In this document: positions 27,236 through 36,960 of the stretch, one piece after another
How positions within the stretch are numbered: the stretch's first letter is position 1
Layout of the letters: every line of letters starts with the position of its first letter
Assembly: GCF_000314975.1 (NCBI RefSeq)
Contig: NZ_BAEN01000049.1
Location: 1 to 64,000, forward strand
Length of the DNA: 64,000 bases
From: Aliiglaciecola lipolytica E3
GTDB lineage: Bacteria > Pseudomonadota > Gammaproteobacteria > Enterobacterales > Alteromonadaceae
Reading direction: 5' to 3'
Made by a program: the position numbers and the translations under genes
Notes under the pieces: generated by a model
The model's database searches: none
The model's input: only the letters and a program-made list of their open reading frames with translations
What the model was told of the DNA's origin: nothing

Positions 27236-27721
27236 TTAGTGGTGATGTCCACAGCCGCCTTCGGTATGCGGGTGACCATGGGCGATTTCTTCATCAGTCG
27301 CTTCTCTTACCGCTAAGATTTCAACATCAAAATTAAGCGGAACACCAGAAAGTGGGTGGTTGCCGTCTATGACCACTTCATCGTCTGTTTCATCTATTAC
27401 CATCACAGACTGTTCTCCGCCGTCTGTCGTTGCTCTAAAGGTCATGCCAACTTCGACTTCCATACCTTCAAACATACTTTTAGGCACCATTTGCACTAAC
27501 TCTTCGTGACGCTCACCGTAAGCGAGTTCGGGAGGCACATCTAACTCAAACTTGTCGCCTGCTTGGCGGCCTGCAAGGGCGTCTTCCAAACCTTTAATCA
27601 AATACTGGCTACCTTGCATATACACCATTGGCTGGCCGTCTCTGGAGGAATCAATCTGTGTTCCATCTTGGGTTTTGACGGTAAAATGCATGGTAACAAT
27701 GGCGTTTTCTGTAATTAGCAT
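27236..27721 (-). CDS. slyD: FKBP-type peptidyl-prolyl isomerase, SlyD-like
   Basis: The 161-residue protein has the SlyD layout: an FKBP domain split by an insert-in-flap chaperone domain (about 70-130), with DGTQIDSSRDGQPMVYMQGSQYLIKGLEDAL at the start, and a C-terminal metal-binding tail HGHPHTEGGCGHHH. SlyD catalyses proline isomerisation and delivers nickel to hydrogenase or urease systems; the tail here is shorter than in E. coli. It is transcribed convergently with glnB. Confidence 0.93.
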   Translation of the reverse strand: MLITENAIVTMHFTVKTQDGTQIDSSRDGQPMVYMQGSQYLIKGLEDALAGRQAGDKFELDVPPELAYGERHEELVQMVPKSMFEGMEVEVGMTFRATTDGGEQSVMVIDETDDEVVIDGNHPLSGVPLNFDVEILAVREATDEEIAHGHPHTEGGCGHHH

Positions 27722-27765
27722 AAAAATTTATTCTCTATATTGTTGAATCGGTTAAAACACGATCT

Positions 27766-28713
27766 TTAATCAATGTTGTAAGGTAATGGCTTTATCGTAA
27801 ATGTTTGATCAGGTGCTTCTTTTGCTCTGAAAACCTGATCAATAGTTGCATCGTTTGGCAATATAGCTAAGGCATAGGTACCTTGTTGCAAAGTAGCACT
27901 ACGTAATACTGTACCACTTCGACGCCAGTTTTCGCCAACCTTGCCCTCTAAAATATCGCCAGCCTTCAATTCATTGGTATGTTCAGAGTAGAGGATGAAC
28001 GCAGCACGTTTATTTTTTCCTAAATACTTAGTCCGCGCTACCACCTCTTGGCCCATATAACAGCCTTTGTTGAAACTGATTGCATCAAGGGCTTGCAAAT
28101 TCATCATTTGCGGAATAAATTCTGCGGAGGTTGCTGATTGAATGTTAGCCAATCCACTTAATATATCCAACGCTTCCCATTGTGCTTCTGCTGCATCTGA
28201 AAAAGTGAGTTCCTGTTGCAATTGTTGACTCAACTTACTGTGCGCCAAAACTAAATAGCGTATATGCGGTGTATCAAACCGAATGACCTTACCTTGTTGA
28301 GTGGCACAAACTTGACGATGTTGTTCGGGGAGTTGGCCGAAATGTTCCTCAAGAATATTTTCAGCTTCTTTTCCTGAGACCCCGAAAAAATCCCAGTCTT
28401 TTGTCGCGTCGGTGAAGTCAGCTTTTGAAAATACACCGTACTTTTTTAATTCGGCCAAAGAAGTGGGGATACTTTCTTGGTGGCAAACGAGATCAACCCC
28501 ATTAGCGGTTTTGATTGCGTGAAATATATTCCAGGTTTTACCTTTGAAGTCACAGTGACAACCAAGTTGAACTTGGTCTTCAGTTAATGAATTCATGTCA
28601 TTAGTGACTTTACCTTGTAGGTAACTTATTGCTTCTTCACCCTCAACAGAAATAATCCCCAGATTATTCAGTTTGCTACTGAAATTATCGGGAGTTGAAA
28701 AACTAGACTGCAT
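27766..28713 (-). CDS. ygfZ: Folate-binding Fe-S cluster repair/tRNA-modification protein YgfZ
   Basis: The 315-residue protein resembles the GcvT/YgfZ fold; its defining KGCYMGQE motif is at 216-223 with the conserved Cys218. It is thought to use tetrahydrofolate in maintaining [4Fe-4S] enzymes. The ATG at 28713 has AAGG upstream. It is transcribed divergently from sdhE, its usual neighbour in gammaproteobacteria. Confidence 0.95.
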   Translation of the reverse strand: MQSSFSTPDNFSSKLNNLGIISVEGEEAISYLQGKVTNDMNSLTEDQVQLGCHCDFKGKTWNIFHAIKTANGVDLVCHQESIPTSLAELKKYGVFSKADFTDATKDWDFFGVSGKEAENILEEHFGQLPEQHRQVCATQQGKVIRFDTPHIRYLVLAHSKLSQQLQQELTFSDAAEAQWEALDILSGLANIQSATSAEFIPQMMNLQALDAISFNKGCYMGQEVVARTKYLGKNKRAAFILYSEHTNELKAGDILEGKVGENWRRSGTVLRSATLQQGTYALAILPNDATIDQVFRAKEAPDQTFTIKPLPYNID

Positions 28714-28909
28714 ATTTGCCGATACCTTGTTAATCTATCCTATGTTCCATCCTATAATGGGGTTTCACTACTCAGATGCAAGTCAAACTTGAATTTGTCT
28801 GAGATTTTTTACGTTAATCAGAATACAATCTGTTGCAAATTATTTAGACCACAGTTTGTTCGAGATATGTGGTTATTCGTATTATTTAAAATTACTACCT
28901 GGAGTCCAG

Positions 28910-29161
28910 ATGTTTGATAAGAAAAGAGTGTCTAGGTTGAAGTGGGCATGTCGCCGCGGCATGCTCGAACTTGACGTCCTTTTTATGCCGTTCGTAGACG
29001 AAGCGTTTGACGATTTGGACGAATCTCAGCAGTTGATCTTTGAGCGTCTGCTTACCTGCGATGATCCGGATTTGTTTGCTTGGTTTATGGGGCATCAAAA
29101 ATGTGATGACCCGGAACTTGCGCAAATGGTCGAGCATATTTTGAATCGTGTCAAAGTATAG
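28910..29161 (+). CDS. sdhE: FAD assembly factor SdhE
   Basis: The 83-residue protein carries the RGMLELD motif (16-22; RGxxE), which is needed for covalent flavinylation of succinate dehydrogenase. I choose ATG 28910 rather than the upstream codon at 28856 because a GGAG box precedes it and the N terminus then matches SdhE length (about 85-90). Its stop lies within the next gene (ygfX) by 14 bases. The succinate dehydrogenase genes are not in this window. Confidence 0.93.
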   Translation: MFDKKRVSRLKWACRRGMLELDVLFMPFVDEAFDDLDESQQLIFERLLTCDDPDLFAWFMGHQKCDDPELAQMVEHILNRVKV

Positions 29162-29591
29162 GATATGTATATCTCAAAGTAGAATATGGATTTGGGTTCA
29201 AATCAGTTGGATTAGTTTTCTCATCACCAGTTTTTGGAGCTGGAAAGCATTTACTATTCCTGCACAATTAACGATTCAATGGCTTGCGACTGGATTAACT
29301 TTGCTCATAGGATGCCATTGGATTATAAAAGTGAAACACGCATTTAAGCCAAGAATAATGAACCTTGATCCCACTGGCCAGATTTCTTGGCTGTGTGAGG
29401 ATCAGGAAAACCTTTGGGTAATTAGCTCCAAAAGTAAAATCTGCGGCTCCTTCGTTTGTTTACATTTGTTAAGCGATTTTGTTTGTACACCTAATAAATA
29501 CTTGTGGTTAGCCAAAGACCAAATTAATGAACGTGACTTTAGGCGAATTTGTAGAACGATCCTTCGCTGCCAACATGAACCCAAAGAATAA
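29148..29591 (+). CDS. ygfX: YgfX-like inner-membrane protein
   Basis: The 147-residue protein has two hydrophobic helices close to the N terminus (WIWVQISWISFLITSFW; LTIQWLATGLTLLIGCHWII) and then a hydrophilic domain, which is the layout of YgfX (CptA). It starts at GTG 29148, overlapping sdhE by 14 bases, which is the usual arrangement. E. coli YgfX has been described as a toxin acting on FtsZ/MreB with SdhE (CptB) as its partner, but this role is disputed. The sequence is poorly conserved, so identification rests mostly on layout and context. Confidence 0.75.
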   Translation: MSKYRICISQSRIWIWVQISWISFLITSFWSWKAFTIPAQLTIQWLATGLTLLIGCHWIIKVKHAFKPRIMNLDPTGQISWLCEDQENLWVISSKSKICGSFVCLHLLSDFVCTPNKYLWLAKDQINERDFRRICRTILRCQHEPKE

Positions 29592-29611
29592 TAGAATATG
29601 ATTAATATACT

Positions 29612-30454
29612 ATGCTGAAATTAATAAAAGCCGCCTTCAAACGAAACCATTCGTTTGTGTTTGAATCAGCCTTGCTGCCTAAAATCCAATTGCAAACCCA
29701 ACAACACATCCAAAAATTAGATTCTGTGCATATAGGGTCGTATCACAAGTGTGTTAAGTGGCGAGAAGCTTCTGAACTTCAGTTGCATCCATGCTATTTT
29801 CATCTACTCGCTTTTGAGCAACATATGCAAATAATGCTAAATGATGAATTCCCGTTTGCTCTATTAGGTATTGTTCATTTAAGTAATGAAATTGAGGTAA
29901 TGGCATCTGCCGATTTTAAGGCCGGCTTTGAAGTATCGAGCGAGATTCGCCGTTTTAAACGACATCAAAAAGGCATAACATTTACTATTGAGTCGACAAT
30001 TAGGCAGAATAAAAATCTAATTTGGCATTCAACAAGCGAATTTTTGGCAATCAATACGAAAGCGCGTACTGGTAAGTCTCGCTCTCAACCATTTCAGTTA
30101 GCAGATGATATGACCATCATCGACAATTGGTATTGTGACAAATTCGTAGGGTGGCAGTACGGAAAAATATCAGGGGATTTTAATCCTATTCATTTAAGCC
30201 CGTTAAGCGCAAAGTTATTTGGATTTAAATCCGCCATTGCCCATGGAATGTGGAGTAAGGCTCGATGTTTATCCGCGTTACAAAGTCAACTTCCTGAGGC
30301 ATTCAAATGTAAAGTAGAATTTCACAAACCGTTGTTTTTGCCAGCAAAAGTGTCTTTGTACAAGGCAATTATTGAATCTGAATCACAGCGTTTCCAACTT
30401 ACTAGTCACGCTGAAGACACTTGCCATCTTGAAGGCTATTTATACCGACATTAA
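29612..30454 (+). CDS. MaoC-like (R)-hydratase-domain protein
   Basis: The 280-residue protein ends in a hot-dog MaoC domain. DFNPIHLSP near residue 189 is the (R)-specific hydratase motif (Asp and His catalytic dyad), and FGFKSAIAHGMWSKA follows. The N-terminal half (about 1-160) probably forms the first, degenerate hot-dog unit. Such proteins hydrate or dehydrate acyl-CoA/ACP intermediates; the substrate is unknown. It follows ygfX after 20 bases but is probably unrelated in function. It is convergent with nadB. Confidence 0.8.
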   Translation: MLKLIKAAFKRNHSFVFESALLPKIQLQTQQHIQKLDSVHIGSYHKCVKWREASELQLHPCYFHLLAFEQHMQIMLNDEFPFALLGIVHLSNEIEVMASADFKAGFEVSSEIRRFKRHQKGITFTIESTIRQNKNLIWHSTSEFLAINTKARTGKSRSQPFQLADDMTIIDNWYCDKFVGWQYGKISGDFNPIHLSPLSAKLFGFKSAIAHGMWSKARCLSALQSQLPEAFKCKVEFHKPLFLPAKVSLYKAIIESESQRFQLTSHAEDTCHLEGYLYRH

Positions 30455-30491
30455 TTAATTCGTTTACACTAAAAAAGAATTATTCAGCCAG

Positions 30492-32093
30492 CTAACGCGA
30501 CACACGACCCGCTAATACGGTTACTTTCGCTTCATCTAGCATGTCCGGATAATCGAGATTGTAGTGCAATCCTCGGCTTTCTTTGCGGTTCATGGCGCAA
30601 CGAACAATGAGTTCAGCTACCGTGACGAGATTGCGCAATTCCAATAGGTTATTACTAACTCTAAAATTAGCATAATAATCATGAATTTCTTGTTGTAATA
30701 GTTCGATTCTCCGCAGGGCTCTTTCCAGACGTTTATTGGTTCTCACAATACCGACGTAATCCCACATAAACAAACGTAGTTCATGCCAGTTATGTTGAAT
30801 AACCACTTCTTCATCTGAGTTGCCAACCTGACTTTCGTCCCATGCAGGAATTTCTTGTTCAAAAACAGGCTTGTCTTGTTTAGCTAAAATATCTTTTGCT
30901 GCGGCATGGGCAAATACAATACATTCTAATAATGAATTACTCGCCATGCGATTGGCTCCGTGTAAGCCGGTATAGGCAACTTCACCAATGGCATATAAAT
31001 TATCTAAATCTGTCTTCGCATTGAAGTCAGTTTTTACACCTCCACAACTATAGTGAGCAGCGGGGACAACTGGAATGGGATGCCTGGTGATATCGATGCC
31101 CAATGAGCGGCATTTACGATAGATGTTAGGGAAATGTTTAACAATAAAGTCAGCGGACTTATGACTAATATCTAGATACATACAGTCTTTTCCAAGCCGC
31201 TTCATTTCATAATCTATTGCACGCGCTACAATATCTCGTGGTGCAAGGTCCCCTCTAGGATCAAACTTGTGCATAAATTTGCTGCCATCAGCATGACACA
31301 AAAACGCTCCTTCGCCTCGCAGTGCCTCAGTGATTAGAAAGTTCTTCGCTTCTGGGTGGAATAGGCAGGTTGGGTGAAATTGATTAAATTCCATGTTTGC
31401 CACAGAACAACCAGCGCGCCATGCCATGGCAATACCATCCCCACTAGAAACATCGGGGTTTGAAGTATATTGATAAACTTTACTCGCACCACCTGTTGCC
31501 AAAGCTGTGAAGCGACTACGAATAAATTCAACGTGTTCTTTTTTTCGATTCCAAACATATGCACCTAAACATTGGTTAGGTGCATCTTTGTGACGAACTA
31601 AATCGATAGCATTGTAGCGTTCAAAAAGATGAATGTTTGGATGCTGTAACACGGCTTCTTGCAAGGAGGTTTGCACAGCGTGTCCAGTCGCATCAGCTGC
31701 GTGTAAAATTCGGCGATGACTATGACCTCCTTCTCGGGTTAAGTGGAAACGCTCAACGCCGTGTTCGTCTTTTTCTTGATCAAAAGGGACGCCATAATTA
31801 ATTAACCACTCCATGCAGGATTTTGCTTGGCTTGCGGTGAAACGAACCGCTTCTTCATCACAAAGTCCGGCTCCAGCATCTAATGTATCTGCAACATGCG
31901 ATTCAATCGAGTCTTGTTCATCAAAAACTGCGGCTATACCGCCCTGAGCATAACGAGTAGAGCCTTCTGATAACGTGCTTTTACTCAGTACAATAACATT
32001 ATATTTGTGCGCTAATTTTAATGCTAAAGAAAGTCCCGCCGCACCACTTCCGATAATCAAAACGTCACAACGATGTTCAACAGTAGAGCTCAT
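30492..32093 (-). CDS. nadB: L-aspartate oxidase
   Basis: The 533-residue flavoprotein has the FAD motif [14 protein letters not shown] at the N terminus, [11 protein letters not shown], and the succinate-dehydrogenase-like REGGHSHRR and ALRGEGAF segments with catalytic residues. It oxidises L-aspartate to iminoaspartate, the first step of de novo NAD synthesis. I use ATG 32093, not the TTG three codons upstream. It is transcribed divergently from rpoE, as in E. coli and relatives. nadE lies 4 kb away; nadA and nadC are not in view. Confidence 0.97.
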   Translation of the reverse strand: MSSTVEHRCDVLIIGSGAAGLSLALKLAHKYNVIVLSKSTLSEGSTRYAQGGIAAVFDEQDSIESHVADTLDAGAGLCDEEAVRFTASQAKSCMEWLINYGVPFDQEKDEHGVERFHLTREGGHSHRRILHAADATGHAVQTSLQEAVLQHPNIHLFERYNAIDLVRHKDAPNQCLGAYVWNRKKEHVEFIRSRFTALATGGASKVYQYTSNPDVSSGDGIAMAWRAGCSVANMEFNQFHPTCLFHPEAKNFLITEALRGEGAFLCHADGSKFMHKFDPRGDLAPRDIVARAIDYEMKRLGKDCMYLDISHKSADFIVKHFPNIYRKCRSLGIDITRHPIPVVPAAHYSCGGVKTDFNAKTDLDNLYAIGEVAYTGLHGANRMASNSLLECIVFAHAAAKDILAKQDKPVFEQEIPAWDESQVGNSDEEVVIQHNWHELRLFMWDYVGIVRTNKRLERALRRIELLQQEIHDYYANFRVSNNLLELRNLVTVAELIVRCAMNRKESRGLHYNLDYPDMLDEAKVTVLAGRVSR

Positions 32094-32197
32094 AGAGTAC
32101 AATAGCCAAATCGAATTATTTTGCAGACCCTATCAGAATTGTCTGCTTCTGAAAATAAGCCTTTTTAGAGAAAGTTTGCAATAATTCAATTTAATTC

Positions 32198-32223
32198 GAA
32201 CTTTTAGCAAAATGCGCAGTCTA
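32198..32223 (+). promoter_or_regulatory. Sigma-E autoregulatory promoter of rpoE
   Basis: GAACTT (32198-32203), 16 bases, then TCTA (32220-32223) match the sigma-E consensus (GAACTT, 16-17 bases, TCTRA). It lies 54 bases before the rpoE start codon and fits the positive autoregulation known for this operon. Confidence 0.85.
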
Positions 32224-32276
32224 CAATTGTGCTTGCGGGAGCCGTGGTAGTAAATTTATTGGGAGTGATGGCTCGA

Positions 32277-32855
32277 ATGAGCGAGCAGATAACGGATCAA
32301 CAGATTGTTGAAAAAGTACAACGCGGTGATAAGAATGCGTTTGGATTGTTGGTAACTAAGTATCAACACAAGGTAGCGCATTTAGTTTCACGGTATGTAA
32401 AAAACTCAGGTGATGTCGCAGATGTAACGCAAGAAGCGTTTATCAAAGCATATAGAGCATTACCTAATTTTCGCGGCGAAAGTGCTTTTTATACTTGGCT
32501 ATACCGAATAGCGGTAAATAGCGCAAAAAATTATTTAGTAGCGCAGGGCAGAAAACCCCCTGCGAGCGATGTAGATGCAGAAGAAGCAGATTATTACGAC
32601 GGAAGTGACGCGTTAAAGGAACAAAATTCACCTGAACGTAGTCTGATGTCAGAAGAACTCGAAAAAGTGCTGTTTGATGCACTTGATAAACTGCCTGAAG
32701 ATTTGCGTATGGCAATTACCTTGCGCGAGTTAGAAGGGCTGAGCTATGAAGACATAGCAAATGTAATGGACTGTCCGGTAGGTACGGTTCGTTCAAGAAT
32801 TTTTAGAGCGCGAGAGGCAATCGATAAAGTCTTAAACCCGCTCTTACAAAGATAA
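32277..32855 (+). CDS. rpoE: Extracytoplasmic sigma factor sigma-E
   Basis: From ATG 32277 the protein has 192 residues and aligns end to end with E. coli RpoE (MSEQ start; YQHKVAHLVSRYV; FRGESAFYTWLYRIAVN; LPEDLRMAITLRELEGLSYEDIA; DCPVGTVRSRIFRAREAID). Regions 2 and 4 of ECF sigma factors are both intact. GGGAG lies 11 bases before this ATG. It directs the envelope-stress response and is held inactive by RseA, encoded 57 bases downstream. The promoter above shows that it transcribes its own operon. Confidence 0.98.
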   Translation: MSEQITDQQIVEKVQRGDKNAFGLLVTKYQHKVAHLVSRYVKNSGDVADVTQEAFIKAYRALPNFRGESAFYTWLYRIAVNSAKNYLVAQGRKPPASDVDAEEADYYDGSDALKEQNSPERSLMSEELEKVLFDALDKLPEDLRMAITLRELEGLSYEDIANVMDCPVGTVRSRIFRAREAIDKVLNPLLQR

Positions 32856-32912
32856 AATAATGACATTTGTAAAAAAATGTTGAAGAATGAAGCGTTAATT
32901 CAGGAATCTTTT

Positions 32913-33536
32913 ATGACGCATAAGCATGAAAATTTGTCAGCATTTATTGATGGTGAAGCTCAAGATGGAAATTTCGTCTCGAATCTAATCAATGATGATG
33001 AAATGGGTGCAAAGTGGCATCGTTATCACATTATTCGTCAAACTTTGCGGAAAGAAATGCCGCAAAATGCAGATTTTGACATAAGTGCATCTATTGCTGT
33101 TGCCTTAGAGTCTGAACCAGCAATATTAGCGCCCAAACGTACTTGGCGCGATTTGCCTGTGATTAGTAATGTCGTGCCGTTAGTTCGTTCTGGTGGTCAG
33201 TTAGCTATTGCCGCGTCAGTGGCTGTGGCGGTAGTTGTCGGGGTTCAGCAACTGAATCAAGATGAACAGCAGATTTTTAATCCAGCTCCTGCTTCTTATC
33301 CTGGTATTCAGGGTGGTTTGTCTCCGGTTAGCCTTGAGCAAACTAGAGTGACGCCTGCGGTAAATGTTCGTGATCACCAACGACGCATAAACGCATTCAT
33401 CAATGACCACATGGAACAAGTCTTACTTAAAGATAGCCAGCGTTTTTTACAAGAAGAAAGCGCAGTAATCGATGAAGTTGAATTAGATGCAAATCAACCT
33501 GAAGTACATCAAGAACGTGAGAACCTTCCTGAGTAA
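32913..33536 (+). CDS. rseA: Anti-sigma-E factor
   Basis: The 207-residue protein starts MTHKHENLSAFIDGE, the sigma-binding region, at ATG 32913, which has AGGA at a proper distance; the codon at 32877 is less likely. One membrane helix is at about 95-113 (GQLAIAASVAVAVVVGVQQL), followed by a periplasmic domain of about 90 residues that would bind RseB and be cut by DegS. Its 3' end overlaps rseB by 20 bases or more. Confidence 0.95.
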   Translation: MTHKHENLSAFIDGEAQDGNFVSNLINDDEMGAKWHRYHIIRQTLRKEMPQNADFDISASIAVALESEPAILAPKRTWRDLPVISNVVPLVRSGGQLAIAASVAVAVVVGVQQLNQDEQQIFNPAPASYPGIQGGLSPVSLEQTRVTPAVNVRDHQRRINAFINDHMEQVLLKDSQRFLQEESAVIDEVELDANQPEVHQERENLPE

Positions 33537-34515
33537 ATATATATCGCTGCCTAAGCCTGTTTGGGCGGCTTTTCTCTTTTTTAGTTGCGTCAATCTAGCT
33601 GGTGCACAAATCGGATTGGTCCAAGATCCTAATGTGCTGATATGGTTAGATAAAATGGCCGAAGCAAAATCTAATCTAAATTATACAGCGTCATTTGTGT
33701 TGTCTAAACAAGGTACAGATCCACAACCGTATCGTTGGCGTCATGCTGTGACAGAAGATGGCATTGAAATGGAGCAATTAGATCAACTTAATGGTCCTGG
33801 CCGTGAAGTTATTCGGGTTGGCGACAAAGTCAGTTATTTTGAGTCTCATCGGCCTCCTTACAGTCTTGCTTCTGGCTATATCATTGGTCCTTTACCTAAC
33901 AGATTATTAACCGAGCCTAGATCATTATTAAGTGCTTATGATTTTGTGATCATCGGTAAAAGTCGAATATCAGGAAAAGCGGCGCAACAAATACGCATGA
34001 TTAGCAAAGATAAAAGCCGCTTTGGCTACAATTTGTGGCTTGATCAGCAAACTGGTTTACCGTTAAAGATAAATGTCGTGGATTTGACAGGTCAAAATGT
34101 TGAACAAATTCAGGTTACAGCATTAGAAGTAACCGAACATCCAGATCCGTATTTTACACGGCTTGAAACCGCAGCTATGCCAGCAGTGATACAACTTCCC
34201 ACACAGGAAGAGGTTAAACAAAAATGGCAAATTGAATTCATTCCTGTGGGCATGGAACAGGTAAAACATACCGTTCGTCAATTGCCCGATAATGGTGGTC
34301 CTCTTGAATACTTGATGTTGAGTGATGGTTTAGTCGATATTTCAGTTTACATGCACCGAGCTACGGATCCATCTGCTGCTAGTGATATTGTTGCTAGATT
34401 TGGTTCGGATATTTATTATTCAAGTCGTCAAGGTACGGTTTTAGTGACTGTGATAGGTAAGATCCCCGCCAATACTGCTAATGCTATCGCTAGCTCTATA
34501 TCTGTAGTGCAGTAA
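33517..34515 (+). CDS. rseB: Periplasmic sigma-E regulator RseB
   Basis: The protein (332 residues from GTG 33517) has a signal peptide with the hydrophobic segment PVWAAFLFFSCVNLAGAQ and the two MucB/RseB lobes: WLDKMAEAKSNLNYTASFVL, then RLLTEPRSLLSAYDFVIIGKSRISGKAAQQI, ending in a C-terminal domain near 220-332. It binds RseA and senses lipopolysaccharide and lipoprotein stress. ATG 33487 is an alternative start but would give an unusually long signal peptide, so the start is uncertain. It overlaps rseA. Confidence 0.9.
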   Translation: MRTFLSKYISLPKPVWAAFLFFSCVNLAGAQIGLVQDPNVLIWLDKMAEAKSNLNYTASFVLSKQGTDPQPYRWRHAVTEDGIEMEQLDQLNGPGREVIRVGDKVSYFESHRPPYSLASGYIIGPLPNRLLTEPRSLLSAYDFVIIGKSRISGKAAQQIRMISKDKSRFGYNLWLDQQTGLPLKINVVDLTGQNVEQIQVTALEVTEHPDPYFTRLETAAMPAVIQLPTQEEVKQKWQIEFIPVGMEQVKHTVRQLPDNGGPLEYLMLSDGLVDISVYMHRATDPSAASDIVARFGSDIYYSSRQGTVLVTVIGKIPANTANAIASSISVVQ

Positions 34516-34516
34516 A

Positions 34517-34993
34517 ATGATTGAAGAAATTGGAATTATAACTGCCGTGGACAAAGACCATATTTGGGTTGAAACCGAAGTGAAGTCTACTTGTGGCAGT
34601 TGTCAGGCACAAGATAACTGCGGTACAGGAGTTGTCGCTAAAGTTTTTACACCGAAAAAAGAAAAGTTAATTTTAAGATGTCATCAAGCCGCCGAAGTCG
34701 GTCAACGTGTGAGGCTAGGTGTGGCTGAGAATCAACTCCTTTCAGCGTCAGCTTTAATGTATCTATTACCACTTCTAGTTATGATTGTAACTGCGATTAG
34801 CGCACAATATCTATTTCCAATGATTGAGTTGGACCATGAACTTTGGGTAGTCGGTGCGGCGTTTTTTGCTACTTTTCTTACCTTTAGATTTTTAAAACGT
34901 TATGCAAATCAATCAAATACGAATAGATTTCAACCAAAACTATTAGCTGTTCTACCTATTCAAAACAAACCGTTATCCGCTGCCGACAAATAA
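34517..34993 (+). CDS. rseC: SoxR-reducing/sigma-E regulon protein RseC
   Basis: The 158-residue protein has the RseC N-terminal cysteine cluster (CGSCQAQDNCG, residues 25-35) and two membrane helices near 75-115 (LMYLLPLLVMIVTAISAQYLF and LWVVGAAFFATFLTFRFL). It starts one base after the rseB stop. In E. coli it positively modulates sigma-E and belongs to the Rsx/Rnf reducing complex for SoxR. Its cysteines may carry electrons or metal. Confidence 0.93.
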   Translation: MIEEIGIITAVDKDHIWVETEVKSTCGSCQAQDNCGTGVVAKVFTPKKEKLILRCHQAAEVGQRVRLGVAENQLLSASALMYLLPLLVMIVTAISAQYLFPMIELDHELWVVGAAFFATFLTFRFLKRYANQSNTNRFQPKLLAVLPIQNKPLSAADK

Positions 34994-35163
34994 CACTTTC
35001 ACAATCTATAGTTATAACGCCAAGCCCGTAAAATCAATTGTTGAGCGATTGTTGAGAACCTTATCGCAATGTGCCGCAGAACACTGTAAAATCCCCGCCA
35101 AATTATTTTTACTTGCTTCTGCAAATATCAGAGGCGCTAGCTGTAGGTATCAGTCTTAACACT

Positions 35164-36960
35164 ATGCAACATAAGCACATTCGCAATTTTTCAATAATCG
35201 CCCATATTGATCATGGTAAATCGACCTTATCTGATCGTCTTATTCAACACTGCGGGGGTCTTACCCAACGTGAGATGTCTGAGCAGGTCCTTGATTCGAT
35301 GGACATAGAGCGCGAACGAGGGATAACCATCAAAGCGCAAAGTGTAACGCTAAATTATACTGCAAAAGACGGCGAAACTTATCAGCTCAATTTTATCGAT
35401 ACACCTGGGCATGTTGACTTCACCTATGAAGTATCTCGTTCATTAGCAGCCTGTGAGGGTGCATTGTTGGTTGTTGATGCTGGACAGGGAGTTGAAGCGC
35501 AAACTCTGGCTAACTGTTATACGGCGATTGATTTGGATATGGAAGTAGTTCCTATCCTCAACAAAATTGACCTGCCTCAAGCCGAACCTGATCGCGTTGC
35601 AGAGGAAATAGAAGATATTGTCGGAATCGATGCTATCGATGCGGTGCGCTGTTCAGCCAAAACTGGTATCGGTATCGAAGATGTTTTAGAAGTCATTGTG
35701 CGTCGCGTACCCCCACCAATTGGCGATCCTGACGCACCACTTAAAGCCCTAATCGTTGATTCTTGGTTTGATAACTATCAAGGCGTTGTGTCGTTGGTAC
35801 GAGTAATGGAAGGTAAATTAACCGCAAAAGACAAAATTCAAATTATGTCTAACGGTGCTGTACATCAAGCGGATAATGTAGGCATTTTTACCCCAAAACA
35901 AACTAAAACTGGCGAGCTTAAAACCGGAGAGGTTGGCTACGTAATTGCCGGTATTAAAGATATTCAGGGTGCCCCTGTCGGCGATACTATTACATTAGCT
36001 AAAGACCCAGCTACCAAAGCGCTGCCTGGATTTCAAAAAATAAAACCGCAGGTTTACGCGGGGTTGTTTCCAGTTAGCTCAGATGAATATGAAGATTTTC
36101 GTGATGCATTAGCGAAATTGACGTTAAACGATGCGTCGTTATTTTATGAACCTGAAAGCTCATCTGCATTGGGGTTTGGTTTCCGTATCGGCTTCTTGGG
36201 TATGCTCCATATGGAAATTATTCAAGAGAGATTGGAACGTGAATACGATCTTGATCTAATAACCACTGCACCTACTGTGGTGTATGAAGTGGAAACCACC
36301 AAAGGTGAACTACTTAAGGTAGATAACCCTTCAAAACTACCGCCTCTTAACGATATTGCAGAAATTCGCGAACCAATTGTAGAAGCGCATATTTTGGTAC
36401 CACAAGATTACTTGGGTAATGTCATCACCTTGTGTATTGAGAAACGAGGTGTGCAAACTAACATGACTTATCATGGTAAACAGGTTGCCGTTACTTACGA
36501 ATTACCCATGGCTGAAGTGGTGATGGACTTCTTTGATAGATTAAAATCCACAAGCCGCGGGTTTGCGTCATTGGATTATAATTTTGTGAAGTTTAATGCA
36601 GCAGACATGGTACGTTTAGATATATTGATTAATGGCGAACGAGTTGACGCTTTAGCCGTCATTACACATAAAGATAATGCCCAAGGTCGGGGGCGCGAGT
36701 TAGTCGAAAAATTACGTGAATTAATACCTAGACAAATGTTTGATATAGCAATTCAAGCAGCCATTGGTAATCACATCATTGCACGCAGTACGATTAAGCA
36801 ATTACGTAAAAACGTTATTGCGAAATGTTACGGCGGTGATGTAAGCCGTAAGAAAAAGCTGCTACAGAAACAAAAAGAAGGTAAAAAACGTATGAAACAA
36901 GTAGGTAATGTAGAGTTACCGCAGGATGCATTTTTAGCCGTATTAAAGGTAGGAAAATAG
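35164..36960 (+). CDS. lepA: Elongation factor 4 (LepA)
   Basis: I use ATG 35164 (598 residues, [21 protein letters not shown]), which matches E. coli LepA length; the upstream codon at 35071 adds an unrelated 31 residues. It has the GTPase P-loop AHIDHGKST (13-21), DTPGH and NKID, then the EF-G-like domains and the LepA C-terminal domain with [19 protein letters not shown]. It acts on ribosomes during initiation and elongation. lepB begins immediately after its stop. Confidence 0.97.
   Translation: MQHKHIRNFSIIAHIDHGKSTLSDRLIQHCGGLTQREMSEQVLDSMDIERERGITIKAQSVTLNYTAKDGETYQLNFIDTPGHVDFTYEVSRSLAACEGALLVVDAGQGVEAQTLANCYTAIDLDMEVVPILNKIDLPQAEPDRVAEEIEDIVGIDAIDAVRCSAKTGIGIEDVLEVIVRRVPPPIGDPDAPLKALIVDSWFDNYQGVVSLVRVMEGKLTAKDKIQIMSNGAVHQADNVGIFTPKQTKTGELKTGEVGYVIAGIKDIQGAPVGDTITLAKDPATKALPGFQKIKPQVYAGLFPVSSDEYEDFRDALAKLTLNDASLFYEPESSSALGFGFRIGFLGMLHMEIIQERLEREYDLDLITTAPTVVYEVETTKGELLKVDNPSKLPPLNDIAEIREPIVEAHILVPQDYLGNVITLCIEKRGVQTNMTYHGKQVAVTYELPMAEVVMDFFDRLKSTSRGFASLDYNFVKFNAADMVRLDILINGERVDALAVITHKDNAQGRGRELVEKLRELIPRQMFDIAIQAAIGNHIIARSTIKQLRKNVIAKCYGGDVSRKKKLLQKQKEGKKRMKQVGNVELPQDAFLAVLKVGK

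Noticed and set aside
35071..35163. N-terminal extension of LepA from 35071
   Set aside because: The extra 31 residues have no similarity to LepA and the internal ATG 35164 gives the normal length.
34994..35163. Riboswitch or leader peptide before lepA
   Set aside because: No recognisable riboswitch core and no good leader ORF; TAAAAT near 35085 may be a -10 element but no -35 was found.
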